This document shows, piece by piece, positions 36,719-45,733 of a stretch of 64,000 bases of DNA (position 1 is the stretch's first letter; each line of letters begins with the position of its first letter). A program made the translations under genes and the position numbers. The notes under the pieces are model-generated. The model was not told where the DNA came from. It made no database searches and saw only the letters and a program-made list of their open reading frames with translations. Source of the stretch: CAVQDV01 sp963711375 (lineage in GTDB: Bacteria; Pseudomonadota; Gammaproteobacteria; Coxiellales; Coxiellaceae); contig CAVQDV010000005.1 in the NCBI GenBank assembly GCA_963711375.1, positions 124,001-188,000 on the forward strand, given 5' to 3'.

Positions 36719-39142
36719 TCAGATACTCGCCCCAAAAGTAAATCCAAAAATCTGTGTATCATCACTTTTCTTTTTCACAAGTGGGAAGCCCAAAGAAAGG
36801 TCAATCGGCCCCATTGGAGACCACCACTCGAATTCAATACCAGCAGACACACGCATATTACTGAAAGAAACACTTTCATAAGGTATCGGCACCAAGGTAG
36901 GATTTAAAATCCGTTGTTGAGGCGTATATTGCGCTTTATAAGTGTCAAAAACATTACCTCCATCGAGGAAGAAAGCAGTACGGAAACGTTCGCCAAAGGG
37001 ATTCGGGAAAATTAAATTCAAGCCACCCAAGGCTAAAACGTTACCGCCAAGACGACTGCAAACATACTGATTCACAGGGGCATTACAGCCCGCTGGATTA
37101 TTCGTATTAAAAGGCCCTAAAGCGTTTGCTGCAAAGCCAGGAACGGTCTCAATACCACCTGCATAATAATTATTGTAAAAAGGTAAGGCGCTATTAATAC
37201 CATTGCCAAAACCTCCACCATAACCAAGATTGGCGTGAGGTTCGAAAATAAAACCACTGAACAAGGGGAAATACCATTTCCCATCGTAAGTCACCTTATA
37301 CCATGCGACCGAACGATTAATAATTTTCACTCCCATGGTTCCATTAATCGACTGCGAATTACCGGCCGTTGGGAAAATAGCGCGATTCAGAGTAACGTGC
37401 GACCAACCTCCCAATAAATTAAATTGACTGAAGGTCGTCCCATTTCTTGCTAAAAATTGTAGTACGCTAGGCGAAGCAGGTCCGTTATTAGTCGCTCCAG
37501 GAGCCATCACCTGTTGAATATTGGACACCGAAATATAATCGTAACCATAACCAATATTAAAGGCATCGTGAAGGCTAACGGGAATTCCGTAGCTTATTGC
37601 TCCACCAAAATCGTTAACGGTATAGGGCTCTAAATTAAATTTTTTGTAGGGCATTGTTTGGTTATAATAAACATTAATACTTCGGCTAATACCACTCACG
37701 GTATAGAATGGGTCTACATAGTTAATGGAATATTGAGCGGATAATTCACTTCGGGTAAATCCGACAGAAACCGATTGGCCCGTTCCTAAAAAATTAGGCT
37801 CAACAATATTGGCACCATACATAAAGCCTTCGATGTCGGAATAACCTCCGTTCACACTCGCTCGGCCAGCATTAAATTCCTTTATGTGATAATCGAGGTC
37901 AACGGCATCGGGGTCGTCAACCACGGGTTTCGTGTCAACTGTGATATCTTTTATATAGGATAGCATTTGCAATTCTTGCTTAGAATCATTTACTTTTCCA
38001 AGTGAATAAGGCGCGCCTTCCATTTGCATTAATCGAGTACGCAATACAGTATCTAATGTGCGATCATTACCGACAAAATCAATTCGACGAACCGAAACGC
38101 GTTCCCCTTTTGTCATCGTGAAAGTCAAAAAGACCGTGTGATTTTGCTGATCGACGCGTGGAACCACTTGTGCTTTAGAAAAAGCAAAACCTTTGTCCGC
38201 ATAATAATTTGAAATAGCATCACTAAAGTCGAGGATTTCTTGTCGTGAAAATACTTCACCAACACGAAGATGTGACATGATTTTTTTAATTCCCGGGTCA
38301 TCACCATAAGGCGCTTGCACTTCAAAACCGCTAATGTGATAAATCGGGCCTTCTGAGACATGCAACACAATATCGGTGCCATGGCTGTAGGGATTTGTGG
38401 TGATATCTTGACCCAGCACTTGGAATTCTAGATATCCGTGGTTTAAATAAAAAGTCTGTATACTTTGGATATCCTGTTCTAAACCATATTCGGAATATCG
38501 ATTATCTTCTGTAAACCAGGATAAAATACCCGTGGTTTTCATTTTCATTTGTGCGCGAAGTGTCTGAGGTTTAAAGGCGCGATCACCTGTGAAATTAATA
38601 TGAGAGACTTTAGAGGCTTTCCCCTCCACCACTTGCACGGTGATGGAAACTCGATTACGAGGCAATTGTTTTACGATGACATTAATTTGTACGCCATGAA
38701 ATCCCATGTTGTCATACTGACTTTGCAGGCCTTGTTTCAATTGATTCAAAACAGAGGGATCATAGAAAGCACCGACTGCGAATTTTAATTTTTTCAGAAC
38801 GGGGCTTAATTTTTCATCAGTAATCGTTTTATTACCGCTAAAAGTTAATTCTGAAATAACGGGACGTTCTTGAACGCGAATAACTAAGGTGTCATTTTGG
38901 CGAAACATTTCTACATCCGAAAAAAATCCAGTCTTGTATAAAGCTGTAATTATTTGCACGCTTTTTTGGGTGGTGAATTCTTCGCCCGAGTGAAAGGGTA
39001 AATAGTGTAATGCCGTGGTAGGAGTTAATTGGCGTAAACCCTGGAAGCTTATATGCCGAACCATAAAATTATCGGCGGCAAAAATAGGCGAAGTGACGAA
39101 CAAAAGCCCGAGTGCGAATGCTGTTTTTTTGGAGTATTTCAT
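36719..39142 (-). CDS. bamA: outer-membrane protein assembly factor BamA
   Basis: Central component of the BAM complex, 807 residues. The start is the ATG at 39142, which begins a signal peptide ending SPIFA-AD; an in-frame extension upstream lacks signal-peptide character and overlaps dxr. Five POTRA domains span about residues 25-420, followed by a 16-strand beta-barrel with family blocks such as EPNFLGTGQSVSVGF. The last residues are FGFTFGASI, ending in Ile rather than the aromatic residue usual in outer-membrane beta-signals. It directly follows dxr; the site-2 protease gene rseP that normally separates dxr and bamA is absent. Confidence 0.95.
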   Translation of the reverse strand: MKYSKKTAFALGLLFVTSPIFAADNFMVRHISFQGLRQLTPTTALHYLPFHSGEEFTTQKSVQIITALYKTGFFSDVEMFRQNDTLVIRVQERPVISELTFSGNKTITDEKLSPVLKKLKFAVGAFYDPSVLNQLKQGLQSQYDNMGFHGVQINVIVKQLPRNRVSITVQVVEGKASKVSHINFTGDRAFKPQTLRAQMKMKTTGILSWFTEDNRYSEYGLEQDIQSIQTFYLNHGYLEFQVLGQDITTNPYSHGTDIVLHVSEGPIYHISGFEVQAPYGDDPGIKKIMSHLRVGEVFSRQEILDFSDAISNYYADKGFAFSKAQVVPRVDQQNHTVFLTFTMTKGERVSVRRIDFVGNDRTLDTVLRTRLMQMEGAPYSLGKVNDSKQELQMLSYIKDITVDTKPVVDDPDAVDLDYHIKEFNAGRASVNGGYSDIEGFMYGANIVEPNFLGTGQSVSVGFTRSELSAQYSINYVDPFYTVSGISRSINVYYNQTMPYKKFNLEPYTVNDFGGAISYGIPVSLHDAFNIGYGYDYISVSNIQQVMAPGATNNGPASPSVLQFLARNGTTFSQFNLLGGWSHVTLNRAIFPTAGNSQSINGTMGVKIINRSVAWYKVTYDGKWYFPLFSGFIFEPHANLGYGGGFGNGINSALPFYNNYYAGGIETVPGFAANALGPFNTNNPAGCNAPVNQYVCSRLGGNVLALGGLNLIFPNPFGERFRTAFFLDGGNVFDTYKAQYTPQQRILNPTLVPIPYESVSFSNMRVSAGIEFEWWSPMGPIDLSLGFPLVKKKSDDTQIFGFTFGASI

Positions 39143-39197
39143 GTACTGATTTGTCCTTGTTGTCCTTTGAATTGGGCGATTATAACCGATTTCGCGC

Positions 39198-40391
39198 TTA
39201 CAGCAAGGGGAAAGTGAGGTTAAGTGGGTGTCCTGCAAGTTCGCGTGCTTTTCGGTCTACTTCAAATACATCATCCATGGAAGTAATTTGTTGGTGATCG
39301 ATGGTAGTTAAAACGTGGTCGATAATTTCCGGGATCTGCAAATAGCTTATTTTTTTCGAGAGGAAGGCTTCTACGGCCATTTCGTTTGCGGCGTTTAGGG
39401 CACACATAGCGCTGCCACCTGCCTCAATGGCGCGGTAGCCTAAGCGTAGACAGGGGTAGAGTGAAAAATCGACTGGGCGGAATTCTAGGGCACTTAACTG
39501 GCTTAAATCTAAGTCTTGTACGCCTGAATGAATTCGGTCTGGATAGGCTAAAGCATTGGCGATGGGCACTCGCATGTCGGGGTAGGATAGTTGGGCCAGT
39601 GTCGAACCGTCACAATAGCGCACTAAAGCATGCACGATACTTTGTGGATGTATCAAGACGGAAATTTTGCTAAGGGGTAATTGAAATAAGAAATGCGCTT
39701 CGATAATTTCCAGGCCTTTATTCATCATCGTTGCCGAATCGACGGAAATTTTTTTACCCATCACCCAGTTGGGATGTTGGATAGCTTGTTCGGGTGTCAC
39801 GTGGACGAGTTGACTAAGCTTAAAATCTCTAAAGGGTCCACCAGAAGCGGTCAAAATTATCGAATTTATCGAAGAACCCAATACCTGGCCTGCTCGATAA
39901 TCATTTGGTAAGCCCTGCATCACAGCATTGTGTTCGCTGTCGACCGCAATTAAGGTCGCCCGGTAATCGTGTACGGCTTTCATGAATAAATTTCCAGCCA
40001 TGACGAGGGGTTCTTTATTGGCCAATAAAATGCGTTTTCCAGATTTTACGGCGGCTAAAGTGGGTTTTAATCCGGCGCCACCGACGATTGCAGCCAATAC
40101 TATTTCACTGGCTGAATCGGCACTGACGTCGCAAATAGCTTTTTCTCCGCATAAAACCTGTGTTTTGCTAGCAATGGCTTTTAATTGTGAAGCCAATGCA
40201 ATCGCTGCTGTCTCTTCTAGCATGACAGCATAATTTGGCTTAAATTGCTGACATTGCGCAAATAGAGTTGAGACATCGGATCGTGCTGTTAGTGCTTCTA
40301 TTTGAAATAAATCGGGGTGTAATGCAATGACCGCTAAGGCATTCTGGCCTATCGAACCGGTGGACCCTAAAATCGTGATGCTTTTTTTCAT
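39198..40391 (-). CDS. dxr: 1-deoxy-D-xylulose 5-phosphate reductoisomerase
   Basis: Second enzyme of the MEP isoprenoid pathway, which converts DXP to MEP with NADPH. It has 397 residues from the ATG at 40391 (MKKSITILGSTGSIGQNAL gives the NADPH-binding loop). Other signatures are LLANKEPLVMAG, VDSEHNA, TASGGPF and HPNWVMGKKISVDSATMMNKG, with metal and substrate residues in place. It lies four bases after cdsA. The gap of 55 bases to bamA holds no gene. Confidence 0.95.
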   Translation of the reverse strand: MKKSITILGSTGSIGQNALAVIALHPDLFQIEALTARSDVSTLFAQCQQFKPNYAVMLEETAAIALASQLKAIASKTQVLCGEKAICDVSADSASEIVLAAIVGGAGLKPTLAAVKSGKRILLANKEPLVMAGNLFMKAVHDYRATLIAVDSEHNAVMQGLPNDYRAGQVLGSSINSIILTASGGPFRDFKLSQLVHVTPEQAIQHPNWVMGKKISVDSATMMNKGLEIIEAHFLFQLPLSKISVLIHPQSIVHALVRYCDGSTLAQLSYPDMRVPIANALAYPDRIHSGVQDLDLSQLSALEFRPVDFSLYPCLRLGYRAIEAGGSAMCALNAANEMAVEAFLSKKISYLQIPEIIDHVLTTIDHQQITSMDDVFEVDRKARELAGHPLNLTFPLL

Positions 40392-40395
40392 ACGA

Positions 40396-41226
40396 TTAAG
40401 TCCCCAAAACAAGTAAAAGTAAAGCGACAAAAATAATGGCACCAGAGATTAGGCTGTCGAGACGATCGAGCATTCCACCATGCCCTGGAAATATTACGCC
40501 ACTATCTTTAATTCCAACCTGTCTTTTCAATACGCTAATAAATAAATCGCCCGGAACAGCGAAAATCACAGTCAGAAATGAGATCATGACGACCTTATAA
40601 GAAAAAAATCCATCTCCATTTGAAATCATGACGGTTATGGCAAAAATAACAGCCAACAAAAAACCGCACACTAAGCTGCCCACTAAGCCTTCCCATGTTT
40701 TTTTAGGACTGACTCTTGGAATTAATAAATGTTTTCCAAAGGCACGCCCGACAAAATAACCCGCTGTATCTGTTATCCAAACCAGTAACATTACATAAAG
40801 CAAAAGCCAAGATCCCCCAAAAATAAAAGGGAAGGTTTTTAAAAAAATACTGGCTATGCAGAAACTGGGCAATAAAATGAGGCCCACAATCAGTCTCACG
40901 GCCGGCCATTGAAAGCCGGCAGGACTTCGATTTAATTGGTACAAGATTACCGCGACGCTGGACCACAAGACGGTGAAAGCGGCTATTGCAAAAAGAATGG
41001 CTTCAGGGACAAAGTAAACCGCCAGGAAAAAAGCCAATAAAACGGCGAGTGCATAAAGCAGGCGCAGAAATATATTCGTAAAGCCGATGAGTCTCGCCCA
41101 TTCCCAGGCGCCAACCGCAGTGACGGCGACCATCGCAATAGCAAAATATAAGTCTGAAAAATAAAAAATGACAAGCAAGACCAAAGGGATGGCAACGAGT
41201 GCGGTCAACAAACGCAATTTAAACAT
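40396..41226 (-). CDS. cdsA: phosphatidate cytidylyltransferase (CDP-diglyceride synthase)
   Basis: A polytopic inner-membrane enzyme of 276 residues that makes CDP-diacylglycerol from CTP and phosphatidate for phospholipid synthesis. About eight hydrophobic helices are visible. The C-terminal family signature is present as VSPKKTWEGLVGSL and later PGHGGMLDRLDSL. I chose the ATG at 41226 (MFKLRLLTAL), which overlaps the uppS stop by 8 bases; a longer frame begins inside uppS and lacks family similarity. Confidence 0.92.
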   Translation of the reverse strand: MFKLRLLTALVAIPLVLLVIFYFSDLYFAIAMVAVTAVGAWEWARLIGFTNIFLRLLYALAVLLAFFLAVYFVPEAILFAIAAFTVLWSSVAVILYQLNRSPAGFQWPAVRLIVGLILLPSFCIASIFLKTFPFIFGGSWLLLYVMLLVWITDTAGYFVGRAFGKHLLIPRVSPKKTWEGLVGSLVCGFLLAVIFAITVMISNGDGFFSYKVVMISFLTVIFAVPGDLFISVLKRQVGIKDSGVIFPGHGGMLDRLDSLISGAIIFVALLLLVLGT

Positions 41227-41956
41227 TTTCTTGCTCAATTTGTTCAGAGGTTTTTCCAAAACGACGTTCACGAGTGTGATACCATTCTAAAGCTTCTGCA
41301 AAGGCGACATCATCAAAATCAGGCCAAAATATAGGGGTAAAATACATTTCGGTATAGGCAAACTGCCAGAGCATAAAATTACTGATTCTTTGTTCTCCGC
41401 TGGTGCGGATTAATAAATCGGGCTCCGATAAATCCGAGCACGATAAAAAAGAATGAATCAGCGATTCATCGACAGAGCTGTTTTTGATTAAATTATGCGT
41501 AACTTGCAGCACAATTTTTTGAACGGCCTGTGTAATATCCCATCGACCACTGTAATTAATCGCAATCACCAAGGTTAAACCGGTATTACCAGAAGTGAGC
41601 TTTTCGGCCTGGTGAATTTTATGTTGCAAGGGAGGAGACAGCACACTGCGATCCCCCATCACTCGAAGACGCACATTATTTTTCTGCAAATCGGGAACTT
41701 CATTGACCAAATTCTCAGAAAATAATTCCAGCAGAAAATGCACCTCTTCTTCGGGACGGTGCTGCAAATTTTCGACGCTGAGCGCAAATAAGGTTAAGAC
41801 GTCCAGTTTATTTTTAACGGCAAATTCTGTGGCTCTTCGGACGGCTTTGGCACCATATTGATGTCCGGCCATCCGAGGCAGTGCTCGCTGTTTAGCCCAG
41901 CGCCCATTCCCATCCATCACGATGGCAACATGTTTCGGTGTAGATGAGTCGGACAT
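41219..41956 (-). CDS. uppS: undecaprenyl diphosphate synthase
   Basis: A cis-prenyltransferase of 245 residues that makes the C55 carrier lipid for peptidoglycan and LPS from FPP and IPP. The active-site block HVAIVMDGNGRWA begins at residue 9, with the catalytic Asp in MDGNG. The C-terminal block RTSGEQRISNFMLWQ is also intact. It overlaps cdsA by 8 bases and follows frr by 6. Its location beside dxr and cdsA groups isoprenoid and lipid steps in one transcript. Confidence 0.95.
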   Translation of the reverse strand: MSDSSTPKHVAIVMDGNGRWAKQRALPRMAGHQYGAKAVRRATEFAVKNKLDVLTLFALSVENLQHRPEEEVHFLLELFSENLVNEVPDLQKNNVRLRVMGDRSVLSPPLQHKIHQAEKLTSGNTGLTLVIAINYSGRWDITQAVQKIVLQVTHNLIKNSSVDESLIHSFLSCSDLSEPDLLIRTSGEQRISNFMLWQFAYTEMYFTPIFWPDFDDVAFAEALEWYHTRERRFGKTSEQIEQENV

Positions 41957-41962
41957 TCAATA

Positions 41963-42520
41963 TTATACCTTCATTAATTCTTTTTCTTTTTCAGCCGCGA
42001 TTTGATCAACTTTAGCAATAATATTGTCCGTAATTTTCTGCACGGAAGTCTGACCTTTTTTTTCGTCATCTTCAGTAATGGCTTTTTCTTTTAATAACTC
42101 CTTTAAGTCATTATTCGCGTCGCGACGAATATTTCGAACCGCAACGCGAGATTTTTCAGCCTCTTCTCGAACAATACGGGTTAAATCACGACGCCGATCT
42201 TCAGTTAATGCAGGTAGTGGAACACGAATCACGGAACCTGTCGTGGCCGGATTTAAACCAAGATCCGACGTCATGATTGCCTTTTCGATTTCAGCAACCA
42301 TTTTTTTGTCCCAAGGTGTAATGGACAAGGTGCGTGCATCTTCAACATTCACATTAGCGACCTGGTTAAGGGGGCATTCCTGGCCGTAATTATTCACTCG
42401 AATGTGATCCAACAAACTCGTGTGAGCACGACCGGTGCGTAATTTTGATAATTCATGCTTAAAAGCGTCAATGCTTTTTAACATTTTCTTTTCAGCTTCT
42501 TTGCTAATTTCATTAAACAT
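41963..42520 (-). CDS. frr: ribosome recycling factor
   Basis: A 185-residue protein that with EF-G splits post-termination ribosomes. It shows the standard all-helical plus small beta domain pattern, with SKLRTGRAHTSLLDHI (about residues 26-41), DARTLSITPWDKKMV, and IRVPLPALTEDRRRDL. Its length is exactly typical. It lies 9 bases after pyrH in the usual gammaproteobacterial order. Confidence 0.96.
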   Translation of the reverse strand: MFNEISKEAEKKMLKSIDAFKHELSKLRTGRAHTSLLDHIRVNNYGQECPLNQVANVNVEDARTLSITPWDKKMVAEIEKAIMTSDLGLNPATTGSVIRVPLPALTEDRRRDLTRIVREEAEKSRVAVRNIRRDANNDLKELLKEKAITEDDEKKGQTSVQKITDNIIAKVDQIAAEKEKELMKV

Positions 42521-42529
42521 GCTGGACTC

Positions 42530-43249
42530 CTATTCTACGAGGGTGCCTTCGTTTTGGCCCAAAATAATGCGCAAAAGCGCACCTGGTTTTTTAATATTAA
42601 AAACACGTAATTTCATGTGATGATCGCGACATTGACAAAAGGCTGTTAAATCCATCACGGCTAATTCTTTTTCAAGTGCTTCTTGATAGGTTATACGCTC
42701 ATACAGTTTTGCTTCAGGATTTCTCGCCGGATCGGCGGAATAAATGCCATCGACATTCGTAGCCTTCAAAACAACATCCGCTTCCACTTCTATACCGCGC
42801 AAACTTGCGGCAGAATCCGTAGTGACTAAAGGGTTACCAGTTCCGGCAGCGAAAATTACCACCCTGCCCTGCTGCAAATGATGCATCGCTTTTCGACGAC
42901 TAAAATGATCCACCACTCCGCTCATCGGAATCGCCGACAAAATACGCACCGGCAAATGAAATCGCTCAAAGGCATCACGCAAGGCCAATGCATTCATCAT
43001 GGTTGCGAGCATGCCCATTTGGTCGCCCGTAATTCGGCCGATGCCAATTTTTTCCAAAGCGGCGCCCCGAAAAATATTGCCCCCACCAATCACGATGCCC
43101 ACCTGGACATCCATGCGATGAATTTCCAAAATGTCGTTTACCAACGTATCGAGAACATGAGGATCAATTGGCAAATGGCCATCGCCCATCAGGGCCTCGC
43201 CGCTCATTTTAATTAGGACTCGACGATAAATGGGCTTATTTTCTGGCAT
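42530..43249 (-). CDS. pyrH: uridylate kinase
   Basis: A hexameric bacterial UMP kinase of the amino-acid-kinase fold, 239 residues, which makes UDP from UMP. The phosphate-binding start YRRVLIKMSGEALMG (about residues 8-22) and GIVIGGGNIFRG (about 51-62) are typical, as is ATNVDGIYSADPARNPEA. It follows tsf by 2 bases. Confidence 0.96.
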   Translation of the reverse strand: MPENKPIYRRVLIKMSGEALMGDGHLPIDPHVLDTLVNDILEIHRMDVQVGIVIGGGNIFRGAALEKIGIGRITGDQMGMLATMMNALALRDAFERFHLPVRILSAIPMSGVVDHFSRRKAMHHLQQGRVVIFAAGTGNPLVTTDSAASLRGIEVEADVVLKATNVDGIYSADPARNPEAKLYERITYQEALEKELAVMDLTAFCQCRDHHMKLRVFNIKKPGALLRIILGQNEGTLVE

Positions 43250-43251
43250 AT

Positions 43252-44130
43252 TTAGCTTCCTTGAACTTGCGCTCTCACTTCCTCAGCAAAATCGACCACT
43301 TCTTTTTCGATACCTTCACCCACTTCAAAGCGGACATAAGACACAATGTTGGCTTGGTGTTTTTTAAGCAAGGAACCCACGGTTTGATCAGGATCTTTTA
43401 CAAAGGCTTGATCTACGATACAAACTTCCTTCAAATATTTCGCAATTCGACCTTGTATCATTTTCTCGATAATGTCGTCTGATTTTCCGCTTTCTTTGGC
43501 TTGAGCGGTAAAAACTTCACGTTCGCGTTCAATGATTTTAGGATCTACGCTTTTTTGATCGATAGCACTTGGATTCGTTGCGGCAATATGCATGGCCACA
43601 TCTTTCGATAATTCTTGTGCCTCTTTATCAAATTCCACTAAAACGCCGATTCGACCCCCGTGCACGTAAGCACCCAAACTTCCGGGTGAGCTGCGATATT
43701 CAACGCGACGAATATTCACATTTTCCCCAATTTTTTGGACTAATTCTTGGCGAGCTTGCTCAACAGTCCTGCCTTCAGCATAGGCAGAATTTAAAACGGC
43801 ATCACGATCCTGAAGTTTATTCGCCAAACCAAGGGCTGCCACTTTTTCAACGAAATCACGAAAAGTAGCATCACGCGCCACAAAATCGGTTTCGCAATTA
43901 ATTTCGGCCATAAAGGCAGATTTTCCGTCGGCACTTTGTGCGAGGGCAATAACGCCTTCAGCGGCAATTCTTCCCGCTTTTTTGGCCGCTTTTGCTAAGC
44001 CTTGTTTGCGAAGAAAATCGATGGCTTTTTCCATATCGCCTTCTGTTTCAACGAGTGCTTTTTTACAATCCATCATGGCCGCACCTGTGCGGTCTCGCAA
44101 TTCTTTTACTAAAGCTGCAGAAATATTCAT
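43252..44130 (-). CDS. tsf: elongation factor Ts
   Basis: Nucleotide exchange factor for EF-Tu, 292 residues. The N-terminal UBA-like domain ends in LRDRTGAAMMDCKKAL (about residues 10-25); the core has INCETDFVARDATF, which contacts EF-Tu (TDF motif). The length is normal for gammaproteobacteria. It lies 38 bases after rpsB and is expected to share its promoter. Confidence 0.96.
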   Translation of the reverse strand: MNISAALVKELRDRTGAAMMDCKKALVETEGDMEKAIDFLRKQGLAKAAKKAGRIAAEGVIALAQSADGKSAFMAEINCETDFVARDATFRDFVEKVAALGLANKLQDRDAVLNSAYAEGRTVEQARQELVQKIGENVNIRRVEYRSSPGSLGAYVHGGRIGVLVEFDKEAQELSKDVAMHIAATNPSAIDQKSVDPKIIEREREVFTAQAKESGKSDDIIEKMIQGRIAKYLKEVCIVDQAFVKDPDQTVGSLLKKHQANIVSYVRFEVGEGIEKEVVDFAEEVRAQVQGS

Positions 44131-44168
44131 ATTTACCTCTCTTAATTCCCGAGTCTTACTGTGGATTT

Positions 44169-45119
44169 TTATTCAGCGCTGGTTGTTGGCTCAGATTTTT
44201 CCGCTTTTTTGGCCTTCGCTTTAGCGGGTTTTTCATTGGCAACTTCTGCTTCTGCCGGTTTTGCTTTTTTCACCGTCTTTTTAGCAGCAGGCTTTTCAGC
44301 CTCAGAGGCTTCCACTTCAGCCACTCCTTCTTCAGCAGAGGCTTCTTTTTTCTTGCTCACCACTTTTTTCACTTTTGCTTCAGGGGCTTCTTTTTGGTGC
44401 TTTTTAGCAGCCATTTCTTTTTCTTCCACTAAGACTTCACCACGTGCCGCAATAATTACATCGGCAATCGTGCTGCAATATAAGTGAATAGCACGAATCG
44501 CATCATCGTTACCTGGAATCATGAAATCCACAACATCTGGATCTGAATTACTGTCCACGATTCCAATCACTGGAATTCCAAGACGTTTGGCTTCTTGAAT
44601 GGCAATATGTTCGTTGCGCACGTCGATGACAAATAAAGCATCGGGCAAACTTCCCATATTTTTAATACCGTCCAACACAATCGCCAATTTATCTTTTTCA
44701 CGAACAATGTTTAAGGCTTCTTTTTTTGTAAATCCCGACAAGCCTTTTTTGGATTCAATCTGAGCTTCTAAATCTTTTAGACGTTTAATGGATTGGCGAA
44801 TCGTTTTGTAATTCGTCAACATTCCACCCAACCAACGGTGATTGACATAGGGCATGCCCGCACGTGTTGCTTGTTGTTGTACCACTTCGCGCGCCGAATG
44901 CTTGGTGCCAACAATTAGTACTTTTCCGCGATTTTTTGCGATTTTTTCAATCACTCCAAGCGCATCTTGAAAACGGGGTAGGGTTTCTTCTAAATTAATA
45001 ATGTGAATTTTTTGACGCGACCCGTAAATGTAAGGCCCCATTTTGGGGTTCCAGTAACGAGTTTGGTGACCAAAGTGAACGCCGGCTTCTAGTAACTGAC
45101 GCATAGTAACAGCTTGCAT
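44169..45119 (-). CDS. rpsB: 30S ribosomal protein S2 with a long charged C-terminal extension
   Basis: Small-subunit protein S2, first gene of the operon. The core is standard: MRQLLEAGVHFGHQTRYWNPKM at residues 6-27 and VIGIVDSNSDPDVVDFMIPG near 185-205. The usual S2 is about 240 residues; this one has 316. The extra part of about 75 residues after the core is rich in Lys, Ala and Glu (for example KKVVSKKKEASAEEG and KPAKAKAKKAEKSE) and is probably unstructured. Such tails occur in some S2 proteins, but their role is unclear. A clear sigma-70 promoter and a structured leader lie upstream. Confidence 0.95.
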   Translation of the reverse strand: MQAVTMRQLLEAGVHFGHQTRYWNPKMGPYIYGSRQKIHIINLEETLPRFQDALGVIEKIAKNRGKVLIVGTKHSAREVVQQQATRAGMPYVNHRWLGGMLTNYKTIRQSIKRLKDLEAQIESKKGLSGFTKKEALNIVREKDKLAIVLDGIKNMGSLPDALFVIDVRNEHIAIQEAKRLGIPVIGIVDSNSDPDVVDFMIPGNDDAIRAIHLYCSTIADVIIAARGEVLVEEKEMAAKKHQKEAPEAKVKKVVSKKKEASAEEGVAEVEASEAEKPAAKKTVKKAKPAEAEVANEKPAKAKAKKAEKSEPTTSAE

Positions 45120-45254
45120 AGTTTTTTCTCCTGGGTTATTCCTCCACAGGCCCCACAGTCTAACTCAGCTTCCTGAGCACCCAAGACTATGTGTCGACCC
45201 ATGTGCGGTGTTAAGCGAGCCCCGATGGGATCGCTTTGTATTTGCTTCTTTCAG
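45120..45254 (-). ncRNA. rpsB 5' leader, candidate autoregulatory RNA
   Basis: From the predicted transcript start near 45254 to the rpsB ATG the leader is about 135 bases long, longer than needed for initiation. In the sense strand it has AGCGATCCC and GGGGCTCGCT, which can pair around a short loop, and a second perfect hairpin CTCAG-GAAG-CTGAG. In enteric bacteria the rpsB-tsf leader binds S2 for feedback control. The same role is inferred here from position and structure. Confidence 0.45.
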
Positions 45255-45260
45255 CGATGC

Positions 45261-45289
45261 TTTATACCATACGCCCATCCCTTTGGAAA
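45261..45289 (-). promoter_or_regulatory. rpsB operon promoter
   Basis: On the minus strand TTTCCA (45289-45284) and TATAAA (45266-45261) are separated by exactly 17 bases, a good sigma-70 pair. The predicted transcript starts near 45254. The promoter is divergent from that of the small exported protein about 70 bases away. Confidence 0.6.
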
Positions 45290-45334
45290 GAGTTCGTAAT
45301 GCAAATTCTGCAGAAGAAGTATTAGCGCTCAAAT

Positions 45335-45364
45335 TTGAAATAAAATCGTTTTTTGTGGTATAAT
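45335..45364 (+). promoter_or_regulatory. strong promoter of the small exported protein
   Basis: TTGAAA at 45335-45340 and a perfect TATAAT at 45359-45364 are separated by 18 bases, with a TG just before the -10 (extended -10). The predicted transcript starts near 45371, which gives a leader of about 27 bases including AGAGGGA. Confidence 0.7.
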
Positions 45365-45397
45365 AAAACCATAAGGAAAGCTGAGAGAGGGATCTAC

Positions 45398-45670
45398 ATG
45401 AATCAAAGAACTTTACTATTTGGTCTAGTGTTATCAGCGGTGCTAGTCCTGTTTACAGGGCCAGCATTCAGTTACTCACCCAGTATCACGAACTTTTATA
45501 CTTCGATGCCCACCGCCAAATGCACAAGTCTTAGTCAACAAACTATCGATCTCTTTAATCCCGAAAACTTTCTGGATGAGCAGATGTTCGATGACGAGGT
45601 GATGGAAAGCCCCGAATCGTCCCCTCTTCCCAGCAATCGAAACAATCGCGGCAGGCAGTTTGAGCGTTAA
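45398..45670 (+). CDS. small exported protein of unknown function
   Basis: A 90-residue protein. Residues 1-26 form a signal peptide (MNQRTLLFGLVLSAVLVLF, cleaved after about GPAFS). The mature part of about 64 residues is polar, has a single Cys (AKCTSL), an acidic stretch (DEQMFDDEVMESPE) and a basic end (NRNNRGRQFER). The start at 45398 is chosen because AGAGGGA precedes it and because it begins the signal peptide; a longer frame starts inside the promoter. It has a near-consensus promoter, so it is probably well expressed. I do not recognise the family. Confidence 0.6.
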   Translation: MNQRTLLFGLVLSAVLVLFTGPAFSYSPSITNFYTSMPTAKCTSLSQQTIDLFNPENFLDEQMFDDEVMESPESSPLPSNRNNRGRQFER

Positions 45671-45733
45671 TCAATATTGACTATTTCCTAGTTGCAAACG
45701 CCCTAAATTATATCCTTGAAAAAAATGGAGTAA

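Noticed and set aside
44217..44232. GCTTTAGCGGG in rpsB resembling the hairpin repeat
   Set aside because: It is only a partial match and is fully explained by the Lys/Ala codons of the S2 tail.
43992..44432. A 146-codon plus-strand frame across tsf and rpsB
   Set aside because: Its Phe-rich content is the complement of the Lys/Ala/Glu tail of S2; both genes below it are certain.
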